This document shows positions 1-8,938 of a stretch of 64,000 bases of DNA, one piece after another. Position 1 is the stretch's first letter; each line of letters opens with the position of its first letter. The DNA comes from CAZCQP01 sp964500895 (lineage in GTDB: Bacteria; Bacillota; Clostridia; Lachnospirales; JAISER01). The DNA lies in the NCBI GenBank assembly GCA_964500895.1, contig CAZCQP010000003.1, positions 1 through 64,000 on the forward strand, read 5' to 3'. The notes beneath the pieces were generated by a model that had not been told where the DNA came from, searched no databases, and saw only the letters and a list, made by a program, of their open reading frames with translations. The position numbers were made by a program, and so were the translations under genes.

Positions 1-81
1 CTGCAAATCGTTTTATATCATTTTGGTCTGCAAATCGTTTTATATCATTTTGGTCTGCAAATCGTTTTATATCATTTTGGT
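1..81. repeat. 27-bp unit repeated three times in tandem
   Basis: Three perfect back-to-back copies of a 27-bp unit beginning CTGCAAATCG open the window. Because 27 is a multiple of three, each copy encodes nine residues (Asp-Gln-Asn-Asp-Ile-Lys-Arg-Phe-Ala) on the minus strand in the frame of the HAD phosphatase C-terminus. It may be a real in-frame VNTR, or an assembly artefact if this is a contig end. Confidence 0.9.
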
Positions 82-653
82 CGCATTCAAAGCTACGTTC
101 ATAAACCCCTATTGTGTAAAATCCTGCCGATTTGGCTGTTTTAATGGCGTGCGCAGCATCTTCAAATACAATACAGTTTTCGATAGGCTCACCTAAATAC
201 TGACTGGCCTTAATAAAAATATCAGGGTTTTGTTTGCTGCTACCAACCTCGGTAGATGTAATAATAAACTTAAAATAATTTTCAATACCAAGCCGTCTTA
301 TTGCATACTCTACCAAATGCTTATCTGTTGCTGTTGCAATACACATTTTATTGCCATTGTTCGCTTGTAAAAAATCAAACACACCTTGTTTAAGCCCAAC
401 TTCAAATTTGTATTTATATACAATCATTTCGTTGATTTCATTACAAATTTGTATCGATGTTTGCTCAATGTGAAATTTAGTAACGAAGCACTCTGCCGCT
501 TCATACAAGCAAAGTGCCTTTAACTGTTCCTTTAAATTTAGGGGAATGTGGGTAATGCCTTTTAATGTTAAATATTTGTATCCCACATTATCCCATATAC
601 TCAATTGAATCAATCAAAGTTCCGTCAAGGTCAAAAATAAATGCTTTTCCCAT
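1..653 (-). pseudogene. HAD-superfamily phosphatase, frameshifted and cut by window start
   Basis: The gene begins with ATG at 653-651 and encodes MGKAFIFDLDGTLIDSI, the HAD motif I with its two catalytic Asp residues. It then hits a stop about 22 codons in. From about position 606 a second frame stays open to the window edge. That frame carries the HAD motif II region (TATDKH), the motif III lysine (GSSKQNPD) and motif IV (FEDAAHA). Removing one T near 604-606 would give the usual D-S-M-S-I-W-D-N junction, so a single-base insertion (mutation or sequencing error) best explains the break. The start codon overlaps the thiE stop, so this is the last gene of the thiamin operon. A thiamin-phosphate phosphatase role is plausible from that position only. 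The C-terminus holds the 27-bp tandem repeat. Confidence 0.75.
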
Positions 654-1291
654 TACTTTACAACTTCCTTTAAAAGTCGAAGTAGATTTTGTGTTGCTAT
701 ACTTACATTTTCAGCAGCAAAAATAGCCGATATAATCGCTGCCCCATCAACACCGCTTCCTTTAAGTTGTAAAATGTTCTGTTCATTTATGCCGCCAATT
801 GCCACAACGGGAATATTTACGGCGCTACAGATTTTATTTAATGTTTCAAAGCTCACTGCTTCAGCATCGTTTTTGGTGGAAGTTGAAAAGATTGCACCAA
901 CTCCGATATAATCAGCCCCATTTTTTTCTGCAAGCAGAGCTTGCTCTATAGTTTGAGCCGATACCCCAAGAATCTTATCATCGCCTATCAATTTGCGGCA
1001 GTCAAACGCATTCATATCCCCTTGACCGATATGTACACCATCAGCATTTATCATAAGTGCCACTTCAATATTATCGTTTATAACAAATGGTATTTTGTAT
1101 TTGTCAGTGATTTCTTTTATTTTTTTACCTTTTGTAATAAAACTATTAAAATCGAGCTCTTTTTCTCGTAGCTGTATAAATGTTGCTCCGGATTTTATAA
1201 TATCTTCCACTTGATTTTCAAGGGTGTTTTTACCAAGCCAGCTTCGGTCAGTAACAACATATAACAACATATCCTTTTTATTTACTTTCAA
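653..1291 (-). CDS. thiE: thiamine-phosphate synthase
   Basis: ThiE joins hydroxymethylpyrimidine diphosphate to hydroxyethylthiazole phosphate to make thiamin phosphate in the cytoplasm. The protein is a TIM barrel with the family signatures VVTDRSWL near the N-terminus, FIQLREKELD, INDNIEVAL, DGVHIGQGD and VVAIGGI near the C-terminus. I chose the TTG at 1291-1289 because it is preceded by AGGTG with six bases of spacing and gives an N-terminus (MKVNKKDMLLY) that matches the family. This yields 212 residues, the usual length. The start overlaps the thiM stop by 14 bp, implying translational coupling. Control is by the TPP riboswitch upstream of cytX. Confidence 0.95.
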   Translation of the reverse strand: MKVNKKDMLLYVVTDRSWLGKNTLENQVEDIIKSGATFIQLREKELDFNSFITKGKKIKEITDKYKIPFVINDNIEVALMINADGVHIGQGDMNAFDCRKLIGDDKILGVSAQTIEQALLAEKNGADYIGVGAIFSTSTKNDAEAVSFETLNKICSAVNIPVVAIGGINEQNILQLKGSGVDGAAIISAIFAAENVSIATQNLLRLLKEVVK

Positions 1292-2102
1292 TTTTCGCAC
1301 CTGCTTCCAATAAATCAATAGTCAATTTGCTCATAAAATCAATCAGCAACATTCTATATGTATTTGTACCTCCATCTATTTCACACAGTTTTTTATATGC
1401 AAGCTCACCGCAAAGACCTATAGCACAAACTGCCCCAACAGTTGCACCTAAAATATCATCCATATTTGCACCTATATAGCTACCAATTACAGCAGATAAC
1501 ATACAGCCTGTTCCTGTGACACGACCCATCATCTGATGTCCATTTTTTATAACATATGCTTTATTTTCATCAGCAACAATATCAATAGCACCTGTGATAA
1601 CAATTACTGCTTCTGTTTTTTTAGCAAAGGACTTTGCAAAGGAAATTACACAATCAATATTTTCTTCTGTTACTTTATCTGCATCACAAACATCTACACC
1701 TTGTGTGTTTCCATTACCAGTAGCTAAAAATTTTATTTCAGAAATATTACCTCTAATTACAGAGAATTTCACTTCATCAATTAATGAAAACGCTGTTTTG
1801 TTTCTAAGCTCAGAGGCTCCAGCACCCACAGGGTCAAATAATATAGGATGTTTAAGTTCATTGGCTTTTTTGCCAGCTGCAAGCATTGATTTAATTGTGC
1901 GTTCGTTAAGGGTTCCCATATTAATAACAAGTGATGAGCATATAGTCGTAATATCACATACTTCGTTAATATCATCAGCCATAATAGGTGAGCCTCCACT
2001 TGCCAATATGATGTTAGCACAATCGTTCACTGTAACATAATTTGTGATTGAATGAACAAGAGGAGTTTTTAACTGCACATTTGATAAGATTTCTTTAAAC
2101 AT
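1278..2102 (-). CDS. thiM: hydroxyethylthiazole kinase
   Basis: ThiM phosphorylates the salvaged thiazole moiety to give the ThiE substrate. The 274-residue protein has the ribokinase-like ThiM hallmarks: VHSITNYVTVNDCAN and ASGGSPIMADD at the N-terminus, FDPVGAGAS in the middle, and the MGRVTGTGCMLSAVIG glycine-rich anion hole containing the catalytic Cys near residue 200. It overlaps cytX by 8 bp and thiE by 14 bp. With cytX and thiE but no thiC or thiG visible, the operon points to salvage of imported pyrimidine and thiazole rather than de novo synthesis. Confidence 0.97.
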   Translation of the reverse strand: MFKEILSNVQLKTPLVHSITNYVTVNDCANIILASGGSPIMADDINEVCDITTICSSLVINMGTLNERTIKSMLAAGKKANELKHPILFDPVGAGASELRNKTAFSLIDEVKFSVIRGNISEIKFLATGNGNTQGVDVCDADKVTEENIDCVISFAKSFAKKTEAVIVITGAIDIVADENKAYVIKNGHQMMGRVTGTGCMLSAVIGSYIGANMDDILGATVGAVCAIGLCGELAYKKLCEIDGGTNTYRMLLIDFMSKLTIDLLEAGAKIESK

Positions 2103-3273
2103 TTTTATTTACCACCTTTTTTATAATATTTGTTATGACACATAAGAAAAAAATAATGACAGTAACAGGGATTGTGCTCCCCCAAACCGTATCCATATTT
2201 AGAAAAAACCTGTATACTATAAAGCCAACAATCCATAAAACAGTATTGGTAAAATTTATTTTTTTTGTTCCTTTAGTGTTATTATTAACAAAATAATCTG
2301 CAATCATTATAGTTGCCATAGGAACGAAAACCGAGCCTATTAAATATAAAAAGTTCTCATATTGTAATATAGGTATAAAAGCCGCAATCATTGTGCCGAA
2401 TATAGCTATTATAACTCCGGCAATTTTGGAATTTAGCTTGTTCCAAATGTTTACTGTACTTTCACCTGCTGAGTAGACATCTAAATATGTAGTAGTAACA
2501 GTTGAGAATATTATTATTATCATTGCCACTACACCAAGTCCTGAAGCACTAAGAATGGCTACAATGTCTGAAGTATCTGCAAAAAGGGCTGCTCCAAGTC
2601 CAATAATATACATAATACAACTGCCAATAAAGTATGAAAGTGTACTTATCAAAGTGAATTGTATAGGTTTTTTTGCGTTTTTTGTATAGTCCGAAATAAG
2701 CGGTAGCCAAGATATAGGCATTGCAATAGAAAATTCAAGTGCTAAACCAAAGCTTATAGATTCAGCAAAGTTACTATTTGTTCCATCACGAAACACAACA
2801 ACTCCTAAAACAATACTTAAAACAAATAATGCTCCAACTGCCACATAATTTAGCTTACTCACATTTTTAAGACCAACGAGTACCCACAATATAATCAAAA
2901 GTCCAATAACAACAACCCAAATATAACTGTTTGAAGAACCGGCGGCGGATTTCATAGCATCAGCACCACTTAAAATCATAACCGCTGTCCAACCTATAAG
3001 CTGTAATATATTTAACACAGAAAAGAATATCGAACCAAAACGACCGAATGTTATGGATGTGCTTTCCATTGCGCCTAGTTTACTTTTAGCTCCAATCATA
3101 CCTACAAAGTAAAATAAAAAACAGCCTATTAAATGTCCTATGATAATTGCTGATAGCCCGTTTATCATACCTAATGGGGCAAGCAATGCACCTGTGATAA
3201 TTTCCGCAATGGATACAGCAGCACCAAACCATAAAAGAGAACCACCAAAGATTGAAATTTTGTTTTCTTCCAT
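2095..3273 (-). CDS. cytX: CytX-type hydroxymethylpyrimidine transporter
   Basis: This is an NCS1-family membrane permease of 392 residues with about 12 hydrophobic segments. The N-terminal part (SLLWFGAAVSIAEIITGALL) and the SWLPLISDYTK motif in the middle are characteristic of CytX, the predicted importer of the thiamin pyrimidine precursor. The ATG at 3273-3271 is chosen because GGAGG lies five bases upstream; the in-frame ATG at 3285 is part of that ribosome-binding site. It is the first gene after a TPP riboswitch and overlaps thiM, which supports the substrate assignment by context. The substrate has not been tested here. Confidence 0.92.
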   Translation of the reverse strand: MEENKISIFGGSLLWFGAAVSIAEIITGALLAPLGMINGLSAIIIGHLIGCFLFYFVGMIGAKSKLGAMESTSITFGRFGSIFFSVLNILQLIGWTAVMILSGADAMKSAAGSSNSYIWVVVIGLLIILWVLVGLKNVSKLNYVAVGALFVLSIVLGVVVFRDGTNSNFAESISFGLALEFSIAMPISWLPLISDYTKNAKKPIQFTLISTLSYFIGSCIMYIIGLGAALFADTSDIVAILSASGLGVVAMIIIIFSTVTTTYLDVYSAGESTVNIWNKLNSKIAGVIIAIFGTMIAAFIPILQYENFLYLIGSVFVPMATIMIADYFVNNNTKGTKKINFTNTVLWIVGFIVYRFFLNMDTVWGSTIPVTVIIFFLCVITNIIKKVVNKNV

Positions 3274-3290
3274 AAAAACCTCCATAAATT

Positions 3291-3320
3291 AAAAAAGAGA
3301 TATGCCGATAGCGACATATC
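3291..3320 (-). terminator. riboswitch expression-platform terminator
   Basis: On the minus strand a 9-bp stem (GATATGTCG / CGGCATATC, loop CTAT, one G-U pair) is followed directly by TCTTTTTTA. It lies between the TPP aptamer and the cytX ribosome-binding site, so it is the likely transcription-termination platform that switches the operon off when TPP is bound. Confidence 0.85.
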
Positions 3321-3342
3321 CCACTGAAAGTACAGAAGTTAT

Positions 3343-3427
3343 AGTCCCTACGTTGGCATTACCCAAATCAGGTTATAAGGGTCGAAGCTCTATTACTTCC
3401 TCTCAGCCGGATTACCAGCTCCCCAGT
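3343..3427 (-). promoter_or_regulatory. TPP riboswitch (THI element) aptamer
   Basis: Reading the minus strand, the region holds the conserved THI-box blocks in order: GGGGAGC, CTGAGA, ACCC, ACCTGATTTGGGTAATGCCA and CGTAGGGA. It precedes a transporter and two thiamin-salvage enzymes. With the U-tracted hairpin just downstream this is a transcriptional OFF switch responding to thiamin pyrophosphate. Confidence 0.96.
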
Positions 3428-3441
3428 TAAATTATAATATT

Positions 3442-3469
3442 ATTATAACACAAACAAAATTTTTTTCAA
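3442..3469 (-). promoter_or_regulatory. housekeeping-type promoter of the thi operon
   Basis: On the minus strand TTGAAA (3469-3464) and TATAAT (3447-3442) are separated by 16 bp. Transcription would start about 10 bases before the aptamer, which is the expected geometry. The -10 box is perfect and the -35 has two mismatches. Confidence 0.75.
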
Positions 3470-3878
3470 GTAAATAATCAGATGATCATATAGATAACCT
3501 TTAATTTTTTGACAAATTAACGTTACTAATCTTATGTTACTTTTTCATATTGTTCAGTATTCTTAAAATGTGAATCAAATTATTTTACCATGCTTTTGGT
3601 TTCAATGCTAGCTTCAAAGATAGGTAACTCTATACTCTTTTCGAAAAATAATCTCAAAAACACTCTTGAGAAATAGAACTAATCTTCTTTGTCAAGTAGA
3701 TCAAAGCGGTAAGTAGAAGATGGCAGGTATAGCCAGTATAGCATTTGGTGCAGTACTATATCGATTATTCATTTAGAGTAATATCATTTGCCTTTGCCTG
3801 ACTGTAATATAGGACGGTTGACCGGCATATACAATAATTGACAGGCTTATTAAAATTAAAAAGGCAGGAGCTGATCTA
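3470..3878. other. AT-rich intergenic gap between thi operon and mobile module
   Basis: No open frame with a ribosome-binding site, RNA gene or repeat stands out here. I read the minus strand for the missing cotJC C-terminal codons and did not find them. The segment separates the divergent thi operon from the plus-strand genes at 3879-10492 and includes GGAG about eight bases before the start at 3879. Confidence 0.5.
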
Positions 3879-4997
3879 ATGCTCGACTCATCTCAAATAC
3901 CTCTCGCAAAAAGAACGTTATCCGACAGTTTATATGTAAAAGCTAAACAATACCTACAGCACAATGGAATCAAAACCGAAAAAGGCGATTGCCTCATAAC
4001 CATATTAAGGATTTGTAATTCTGCCTACAAAGTACTCATGCGACTGTCGGGCAACGAAATTTCTATATTTGAGGTAGAGAGCATATCATACGAAGACCTA
4101 ACAGATAGCAGTCGGGACACAAATGATATAGCGACGATTCCGCGCTATATCACGAATGAGCAACTGTTAGCAGAAGATTGCATGAATCGTTTTATCTCCG
4201 GGTTAGTGGAGAATGGTTTGGGGTATGTAATGCAGAGTGACGGCAAAAGCGATGACGCGGAAAACATTTGCTGTGGGGCAGAAGATGACTTTGTTCATAT
4301 GAAGCGAATATCTTTGGAAACGTATGAAAAGGCATTACGGCTTCTAAAAAAAGTAGGGAATCATGAGCCTGAGATAAACGAAAGTGCATATACATACCGC
4401 CTTACTATTACAGGCGGGGCTGACGATGGGTTAACGATAGACGCACTCCTTATAATATGCGAAAGTGTAATAACCATATTTAAAATATGGGAATTTGTTT
4501 ACAACTCGAAGAAAGGCATGTTGGCGATCCGTAATATGGATGGGGAAACTGGTGAATATGCTAAAGAATTATCACAGAAATACATGAGTGCGTTCCTGGC
4601 TATCCTTGAAAATGTTGATATTGACAGTTTAAAGCCGGACATTGTGTTAACACGAGATTTGATTCAAAAAATCGAGGGTGAAATTGATGACACCGTTAAT
4701 CCAAACGTCATTGACGCTGCCGAAGCACTAAAATACGCCAGAATTGAAATCATTGAATGGGCGTTGGTAATTCTTAGAAGATATTTTGATATGCTGGACC
4801 AGAGAGCAAATATTGGTGCATACTTTGCTACATACAATAAATTAGCCAATGTTTTTGAAATAGCGCTTCCTGATAAAGATATAAGAGGGCACATTCCATT
4901 GGTTCAGGTGGTTGCATATAAATGGGCAAATAAGTGTAGTTTTGAAAAGGCCTTATGTGAGTGCGCCATACAACTTCTTACCCTATACGCTTCTTAA
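3879..4997 (+). CDS. protein of unknown function in mobile module
   Basis: I do not recognise this 372-residue protein. It is acidic, mostly helical-looking, lacks a signal peptide or clear membrane span, and has no catalytic motif that I can name. A mid-protein stretch (GADDGLTIDALLIICESV) and a C-terminal helical region rich in Leu/Ile are the only noticeable features. The start is supported by GGAG about eight bases upstream, and a strong terminator follows 20 bases after the stop, so it is probably a single-gene unit. Its position beside replication-like and recombinase genes suggests accessory cargo of the element. Confidence 0.7.
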   Translation: MLDSSQIPLAKRTLSDSLYVKAKQYLQHNGIKTEKGDCLITILRICNSAYKVLMRLSGNEISIFEVESISYEDLTDSSRDTNDIATIPRYITNEQLLAEDCMNRFISGLVENGLGYVMQSDGKSDDAENICCGAEDDFVHMKRISLETYEKALRLLKKVGNHEPEINESAYTYRLTITGGADDGLTIDALLIICESVITIFKIWEFVYNSKKGMLAIRNMDGETGEYAKELSQKYMSAFLAILENVDIDSLKPDIVLTRDLIQKIEGEIDDTVNPNVIDAAEALKYARIEIIEWALVILRRYFDMLDQRANIGAYFATYNKLANVFEIALPDKDIRGHIPLVQVVAYKWANKCSFEKALCECAIQLLTLYAS

Positions 4998-5016
4998 CTG
5001 TTGCAAGCATGTCTTT

Positions 5017-5054
5017 AGCCCCATTACCTGGAATCATGTAATGGGGGCTTTTTA
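5017..5054 (+). terminator. rho-independent terminator
   Basis: An 11-bp stem (AGCCCCATTAC / GTAATGGGGGCT) is followed by TTTTTATT, 20 bases after the stop of the preceding gene. Confidence 0.85.
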
Positions 5055-5306
5055 TTGATAATCTTTTCTCCAAGCCAAAAGCGCTAGTATGATAAGTAAA
5101 TTTAATGATAACAAAAGCATAGATATATTCACATGGATGACAACATAAAAAAGTGAGCTGCGGGGGAGTAGATATATATAAGAGTATTAGAAATTTATTT
5201 ATTCTTATTTATCATGTAGCACTCCTGATGTCTATTTATTATCTATAAGAGATTATTCTATATACCAGACGCCCTATACCTGACAGGGTAGAAAGGATTT
5301 GATTAT

Positions 5307-6536
5307 ATGAATGCTTATCAATACGAACCTTGTTTCTCTATGCATACCTTTGAAGTAAGGATGAGGTGCAGTATCAAGGAAGATTATTACTTGGCTTACG
5401 AACGTTTAAAATGGCATTGTAAAAAATATAAGAAACCCATGTACGCCATTAATAAGAACAATTATAACACAAGCGGGGTTAACAATATGGACATTAACCT
5501 TGACCTTTGTGATTCTAATGGTGGCTCTATTGAAGGCGTGCCATTTGCAGCATCAAAAGACGAAATTGTTTGCGAAGCCCTTACGGAAAGAGGTATAACA
5601 GTTAAGTTTGTGCGCTGTAAATTAGGCATGACCCCTGTGTATTACGGCGTATGGATGATAATAAATCCGCGCCGCTTCTTGGGTGATAATACCTATGTTG
5701 GCATTTTCCACACTAACAGAGTTGATGATTTGCTGGAGGGGTTATACTGGACGCTTGTAGGTATAGGAATTGGTCATCTCTCATTAGACCGCTTTCGGTT
5801 ACATAGAATTGATATGTGCCGTAACGTATTTTTAGGTAGCCAAAATATGGTGGAAACCTATATTGAGTTACTGAAAAAATGCTTTGTGCCTCAGGGCTAT
5901 ACTTGGAACGAGATTGGCGGTGTAGAATATGCAATGCGTTTAAAGGACGGCGTAAAAGTTGCGACTGACGCTCTCGCCATTGTGGCATATAATAAGAAAG
6001 CTCAAATGATTAAACAGGATGGTTATTATAATATTATTGACATTGAAGAAGCCGAGGGACTGTTACGGTTTGAGATACAATTATACGAGGGCAGAATACG
6101 GCATTTATGCAGGATGGATAATTCTCTTTATAACTTGAGGAATTTCTTACTATGCTGTGAAGTATTAAGTCTTCAGCATTTTGAGCAATATATCCCTAGG
6201 GTGTTTCTAAAGGGGAATTATTTTACCCTTGAAGACGCTAAAAATATTGTCGAGCAGAGCGACTACTACCAGCCGACAAAAAAGAAAATGCTAATGCTAT
6301 TAGACAGCGTTAGTACACACAGAAATTTAATGACGGCTCTGAATGAGGTATGCAGGAGGTGTAGGCCAACAAACCCTTATAACTTTACTCGTGACCTAAT
6401 CCAGAGCTTTGATGATATATATTTGAACCCTATAACCATACCCAGACGTTGGGATACAGAGGGGGGGATGTTTTTATCAGGGGCCTATAATCAGGTTATG
6501 GGCATTGATACATTGTTGTTTAGCGTGGGGAATTGA
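5307..6536 (+). CDS. replication-initiator-like protein (phage/plasmid Rep family)
   Basis: The 409-residue product resembles the replication-initiation proteins found on small clostridial elements and filamentous-phage-like plasmids. The central segment FRLHRIDMCRNV corresponds to the family's R-x-D strand. A later segment, GLLRFEIQLYEGRI, matches the 'RFE' strand that ends the catalytic fold. The N-terminus (TFEVRMRCSIKEDYYLAYERL) is consistent with the same fold. AGAAAGGA lies nine bases before the ATG. It stands alone between two non-coding gaps. A rolling-circle initiator is the best guess, but I cannot point to a catalytic Tyr with certainty. Confidence 0.55.
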   Translation: MNAYQYEPCFSMHTFEVRMRCSIKEDYYLAYERLKWHCKKYKKPMYAINKNNYNTSGVNNMDINLDLCDSNGGSIEGVPFAASKDEIVCEALTERGITVKFVRCKLGMTPVYYGVWMIINPRRFLGDNTYVGIFHTNRVDDLLEGLYWTLVGIGIGHLSLDRFRLHRIDMCRNVFLGSQNMVETYIELLKKCFVPQGYTWNEIGGVEYAMRLKDGVKVATDALAIVAYNKKAQMIKQDGYYNIIDIEEAEGLLRFEIQLYEGRIRHLCRMDNSLYNLRNFLLCCEVLSLQHFEQYIPRVFLKGNYFTLEDAKNIVEQSDYYQPTKKKMLMLLDSVSTHRNLMTALNEVCRRCRPTNPYNFTRDLIQSFDDIYLNPITIPRRWDTEGGMFLSGAYNQVMGIDTLLFSVGN

Positions 6537-6948
6537 ACCGGTGTTAGAGGAGCGCATATCCGTACAACTGACCGTTTTGTGATCATGTTCCCGCTATTAT
6601 CATGGATCGCATCACTAAATTTTATGAAAAGGAATAGCTAGCATGTCATGTTTTTCGCTTGCCGCCTGCCCGCGGAAGAATAAACGGCACAAAGGCTACA
6701 GCCGTCTTTACAATGGAATCATTTCTCGTTCTAACCGTACATAAACTGGGGTATATGCAGTCTAACGCGGCTTGATCTGAAGGGACGTGGGCAAAAATGA
6801 AAAATGGATGTAATGCTTGTAGCGTTGTAGAGTGGCGGAAATATTGGGTTTAACTGCAAAGCGTAATTGTAGCCTGTTTGTAGGGCTGTAGAGGGCCTTT
6901 ACGAAAATAGTTATGTACAAATTCATCCAAGGAGGAGGCTTACAGTCT
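6537..6948. other. non-coding gap, possible replication origin or tiny ORF
   Basis: About 400 bases follow the Rep-like gene. It holds GC-rich patches (GCCTGCCCGCGG) and short direct GTAG repeats near 6816-6895. It also contains a 33-codon ORF (6643-6744) with AAGGA nine bases upstream but no recognisable product. A gap just after an initiator gene is a reasonable place for an origin; nothing in the sequence proves it. Confidence 0.3.
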
Positions 6949-8652
6949 GTGGGTGGCGACAAAATACTAACAATTGCGATTATAGACTTACAAGAGGTGA
7001 ACGCATGGGATAAGCAATCTCTTCAAGCGGAAATAAATAGAAGGGCGATACAATTATTCGACAACTTTGAAAATGAAGGCAGAAATAGAAGTTCTGTGGA
7101 ATCGACGATCATTCCAGAAAATATTGATGTACAAAGGGAAAAGGAGGAGGTTAGGGAGATTGTACCCGTTATACAGAATGTGGTAAAGAGAAAGAAGGGC
7201 AAGCCTTCAAGAATGAAAATGCAGCATCCGCAAGATAATTTTAAACCAAACCACATGAGTATTTTACCGGAGCTTCTTGCTTTACCTTTGGTATGCATAG
7301 ATGATAACTTGTGCGTGTATAAATTTGAAGCAGGGTATTATGAAGCCCTAACTTTATACGATGACAAGTTCTTAAATTATTTGTATAAACATTGCCCTTT
7401 TTGGTTTAAGCCGTACCTTCAACAGAGCATGGCAGGAAAACTTTATCATGAATTGATAGGCGCCTGCCAGACCTATCAAAAATACAGAAGTTTTACAGCC
7501 AAGGAAGTTGATGATGCAAAAAAACGCTTTATATTAACCAAAGATTGTGTATATGATATTGAAACAAGTGGAGTATGGGAGTTTTGTTCTGAATTGCCCT
7601 TTGTTCAAAAAGGCTTAGATATAAGTCTCTTGCCGTTTTATCAAGAAAACAAACCAGACATTGCAATTTTTAATGATTTTTTAAATGATATATCCACCGG
7701 TTCGGAAAAAGTGAAGAAACTTTTTAAAGAGTTCTTAGGGTTCGTGTTTGCGAACCATGCGTACAACCCCAAGAAAATTGTAGTTTTATACGGCCATACA
7801 TATACCATAAAAACAATAATTAAATTTATTGTGGATTGTTTGAACAAGGAAAATATTTCTCATATACCGATTATGGAACTAACCGATAAATACGCTTTGC
7901 GTGAAATAGAACACAAAAGCCTAAACATTTCTTGCCATACGGACAGCCAGACGCTTATAAAAGAATTAGAAGATATTATTCGGGTGCTTGCTAACGAATA
8001 CATCTATGCCGGAAACAAGGCAAGTGAATGTACAATATTAAACGACAAATGCTTTGTTTTATGCACGGATGAATCCTTAAATATCAACACGCTTATAGAT
8101 TCTCTAGATTTTATTGACAGTATTTTGTTAATACCTGTTGGCAAAGCAGTAGCTAAGGTTAAGGAAATAAGTACCAGAGCAATGGAATTAAAGTCCGTAG
8201 CCGGATATATTTTTCTTGAAGCCATGGAAACGAGAAGAGATTTAGAAGACAACGATTGGCAGTTCCAACAATTACCTGCAATAGAAGAAGCCTTAGCAAA
8301 GGCCTGTGTATTCAAGGTTGAAAAAGAAGCCAGCGAAATAGAGGCGTTTTTACGCTATTTAGAGGAATGTTGTGATTTTGGTGTAAATGAAACGGTTTTA
8401 AAGTCCATTTTGAAAGCTGATATTCTGGAATACTGTAAAAAGTATAATCACATTCCTTTTAGCGAAAAAACAATCAATGAAGGTATAAACACAAGAGCTT
8501 GTGCTGTTTTTGGTATTGCTGCTGAAGAATATAAAGACACCTATAACAAAACAAATAGAGGGAAAAATCTATCCGTTAAAGGCGAGAAGGGCTGGCGGTA
8601 TATGGGGATTGGGTTAAAAGAGCCAAATGCAATGCGAAATCTCCAGGATTAG
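6949..8652 (+). CDS. D5/SF3 helicase-like protein with degenerate Walker A
   Basis: The 567-residue protein follows the layout of phage/plasmid primase-helicases: a variable N-terminus, a helical D5_N-like region (IFNDFLNDISTGSEKVKKLF), an ATPase core, and a C-terminal winged-helix-like end (KGEKGWRYMGIGLK). The Walker A position reads G-H-T-Y-T-I-K-T (bases about 7792-7815) instead of GxxxxGK[ST]: the second Gly is Ile, although Lys-Thr remain. The ATPase may therefore be weak or inactive. I chose GTG at 6949 because AAGGAGGAGG lies about ten bases upstream; the ATG at 6913 has no ribosome-binding site. With the Rep-like gene it suggests the module can replicate at least transiently. Confidence 0.6.
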   Translation: MGGDKILTIAIIDLQEVNAWDKQSLQAEINRRAIQLFDNFENEGRNRSSVESTIIPENIDVQREKEEVREIVPVIQNVVKRKKGKPSRMKMQHPQDNFKPNHMSILPELLALPLVCIDDNLCVYKFEAGYYEALTLYDDKFLNYLYKHCPFWFKPYLQQSMAGKLYHELIGACQTYQKYRSFTAKEVDDAKKRFILTKDCVYDIETSGVWEFCSELPFVQKGLDISLLPFYQENKPDIAIFNDFLNDISTGSEKVKKLFKEFLGFVFANHAYNPKKIVVLYGHTYTIKTIIKFIVDCLNKENISHIPIMELTDKYALREIEHKSLNISCHTDSQTLIKELEDIIRVLANEYIYAGNKASECTILNDKCFVLCTDESLNINTLIDSLDFIDSILLIPVGKAVAKVKEISTRAMELKSVAGYIFLEAMETRRDLEDNDWQFQQLPAIEEALAKACVFKVEKEASEIEAFLRYLEECCDFGVNETVLKSILKADILEYCKKYNHIPFSEKTINEGINTRACAVFGIAAEEYKDTYNKTNRGKNLSVKGEKGWRYMGIGLKEPNAMRNLQD

Positions 8653-8720
8653 CCGGGTATTACCTTTAGCATAACGTACAAGCGAAGAAACATATGCTGT
8701 CTTAGAAGGACGGCGATTGT

Positions 8721-8867
8721 ATGAAAAAACAGGAAACCCAAGTAGTTTGTAGAAGTGTTTTCATAAGCGGCGAAAATACCACTACAAAAAATCAATTGAC
8801 TAAAAAGTGGATTGAGTTAGTCAATCAATTGGAAAAAAACAAAAAGAACACTACCGGCAAACGGTGA
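8721..8867 (+). CDS. 48-residue basic protein, candidate recombination directionality factor
   Basis: A small ORF (ATG at 8721, AGAAGGA ten bases upstream) encodes 48 residues, rich in Lys, Asn and Thr, starting MKKQETQVVCRSVFIS and ending with a KKNTTGKR tail. It lies directly before the large serine recombinase gene and its stop overlaps the recombinase promoter. Small basic proteins next to large serine recombinases often act as excision factors. That role is inference from position and size; I do not recognise the family. Confidence 0.5.
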   Translation: MKKQETQVVCRSVFISGENTTTKNQLTKKWIELVNQLEKNKKNTTGKR

Positions 8868-8895
8868 TGACAAGCTGTTTCCTGCATGGTATAAT
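8867..8895 (+). promoter_or_regulatory. promoter of recombinase gene (element 1)
   Basis: ATGACA (8867-8872) and a perfect TATAAT (8890-8895) are 17 bp apart. The -10 is preceded by TGG, an extended -10. It lies about 45 bases before the recombinase start codon. Confidence 0.65.
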
Positions 8896-8938
8896 ACATA
8901 CAGGAAATGGCTTGTTCTATCTCGAAGGAGATATGAAC

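Noticed and set aside
1..81. Possible CRISPR array
   Set aside because: The three repeats are adjacent with no spacers and lie in frame within the HAD gene.
3470..3878. C-terminal part of cotJC
   Set aside because: Read on minus for the family motifs after EDMAAE; none found.
6643..6744. 33-codon ORF after the Rep-like gene
   Set aside because: It has an AAGGA site but no recognisable product; kept only as part of the gap description.
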